Positions 63,201-64,000 of a stretch of DNA of 64,000 bases are shown piece after piece. Origin of the DNA: Kalaharituber pfeilii (taxonomy: Eukaryota; Ascomycota; Pezizomycetes; Pezizales; Pezizaceae); the NCBI GenBank assembly GCA_015179045.1, contig WHUZ01000007.1, forward strand, positions 620,001 to 684,000, read 5' to 3'. The notes beneath the pieces are model-generated. The model was given only the letters and a program-made list of their open reading frames with translations. It had not been told where the DNA came from and did not search any database. Each line of letters begins with the position of its first letter. Within the stretch, counting starts at the first letter, position 1. The position numbers and the translations under genes were made by a program.

Positions 63201-64000
63201 GTGGTTGGATAATTCCGGATCCTAATATCTCGGATATGGTTATCGATCTCGATGCTGCAATTGGCGATAGCTGGTAGTAAGGTCGCGCTAAAATTCAATC
63301 TTCGAGTCGGTGAGGTGCTTGTTTGAAGTTGGTAGTCTGACATGTGAAAGCAGATGAGCAGCTAGGCTGTGTAGGTACGGTGAGTGTGGGGGTTGGAAAG
63401 GAAGAAGGGAAGAGCACGTTGTTCAGACTGGTGCTCTGATGGGGAGGGAGCTGCGGTCTAGTGGGCGATATTGATGGTATGTGCACGGCTGAAGCAACAG
63501 CGGGTGCAGAAGCGCAGTGCGCAGTGCAGTGAGGGTGAAGGGCGAGTGATGGATGGCATGGCTAGGGGTATGGCTAGGGGCATACACAGCAGATATCGGG
63601 GGGAGGGGCCATTATAGTGAAAGGGCATATTATAGGGCATCAGCAGTACAAAAGGAGAGCGAGAGCAGGACGAATTTCTCCTGCCTGTATCATCAATTAT
63701 CTTTCATGTATGCGCATGTATATGCACGTGTCTGCGTATATAAAACGAACACATACTCCAGCTGCCGTTGTCAAATCGGAGAACAAAAGTCCTCCAGGCG
63801 TCCTGGCTGGCTGGCTTTGTTCAGGATGGCAGAAAGCGACTGGGTATAAGCAGAGAGCTAACAGAGGGCGATATCTACCCCATCGATCGATCGGTCGAGT
63901 GAATATGCTTGCACAGGCTTGACATATCATATATTTGACTATGGGATGAAGTTGGGATAAAATGAGTGGAGAAAGTCAAATGCGCGCGTTGGCAATGCTG
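60247..64000. other. Gene-poor right end of the window
   Basis: No supported gene on either strand over 3.75 kb. The first 0.9 kb is probably 3' UTR and spacer of the acidic protein gene. A duplicated GAAACAAAAAAGT unit lies near 62100-62126. Short frames at 61.76-62.7 kb and 63.0-63.9 kb have no recognisable motif; the latter block has the composition of a promoter for a gene beyond the window. Confidence 0.5.

Overview
This window is from a filamentous ascomycete (Pezizomycotina) nuclear genome. The evidence is the gene architecture: short GT-AG introns of about 50-80 nt with CTRAC-type branch sites, protein sequences close to fungal orthologues as I remember them, and no bacterial-style operons. 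All exon models were built by eye from splice signals, reading phase and recalled family sequences. No search was run.

Twelve protein genes can be supported. Left to right: VTS1 (SAM-domain RNA-binding protein, -), the PP1 catalytic subunit (GLC7/dis2 type, +), a mitochondrial hotdog thioesterase-like protein (-), an ETFRF1/LYRM5-like LYR protein (+), a fungal SAM-dependent methyltransferase (-), CCR4 deadenylase (+), a PHO13-type HAD phosphatase (+), SEC23 (-), SNU13 (+), SMC1 (-), the NatB catalytic subunit NAT3/NAA20 (+) and a conserved acidic protein of unknown function (+). Most are core housekeeping genes in mRNA decay and translation control (VTS1, CCR4), splicing and snoRNPs (SNU13), secretion (SEC23), cohesion (SMC1), protein acetylation and dephosphorylation. 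They are a syntenic mosaic, not a pathway cluster. VTS1 and CCR4 are functionally linked, because in yeast Vts1 recruits the Ccr4-Not deadenylase, but they lie about 30 kb apart.

Gene-dense stretches (about 44.8-60.2 kb) alternate with long gene-poor stretches: 1-7.85, 9.8-18.1, 19.3-24.5, 30.3-39.2 and 41.6-44.8 kb, plus the end from 60.2 kb. Some of these hold small or decayed mobile elements: several MITE-like elements with terminal inverted repeats and TA or TTA duplications, a Tc1-type transposase remnant, a LINE zinc-knuckle remnant, and a solo LTR with a perfect 5-bp target duplication sitting inside an older repeat. A second copy of that older repeat is interrupted by a Harbinger-like MITE. 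The 5' regions of several genes are GC-rich, pyrimidine-rich or microsatellite-rich; the largest is a (GGT)35 tract between SMC1 and NAT3.

I found no biosynthetic cluster, CRISPR array, rRNA, convincing tRNA or clear new multi-gene system. The most unusual gene-level observation is the hotdog protein: it needs a 9-nt micro-exon and an atypical splice to restore its catalytic-loop motif.
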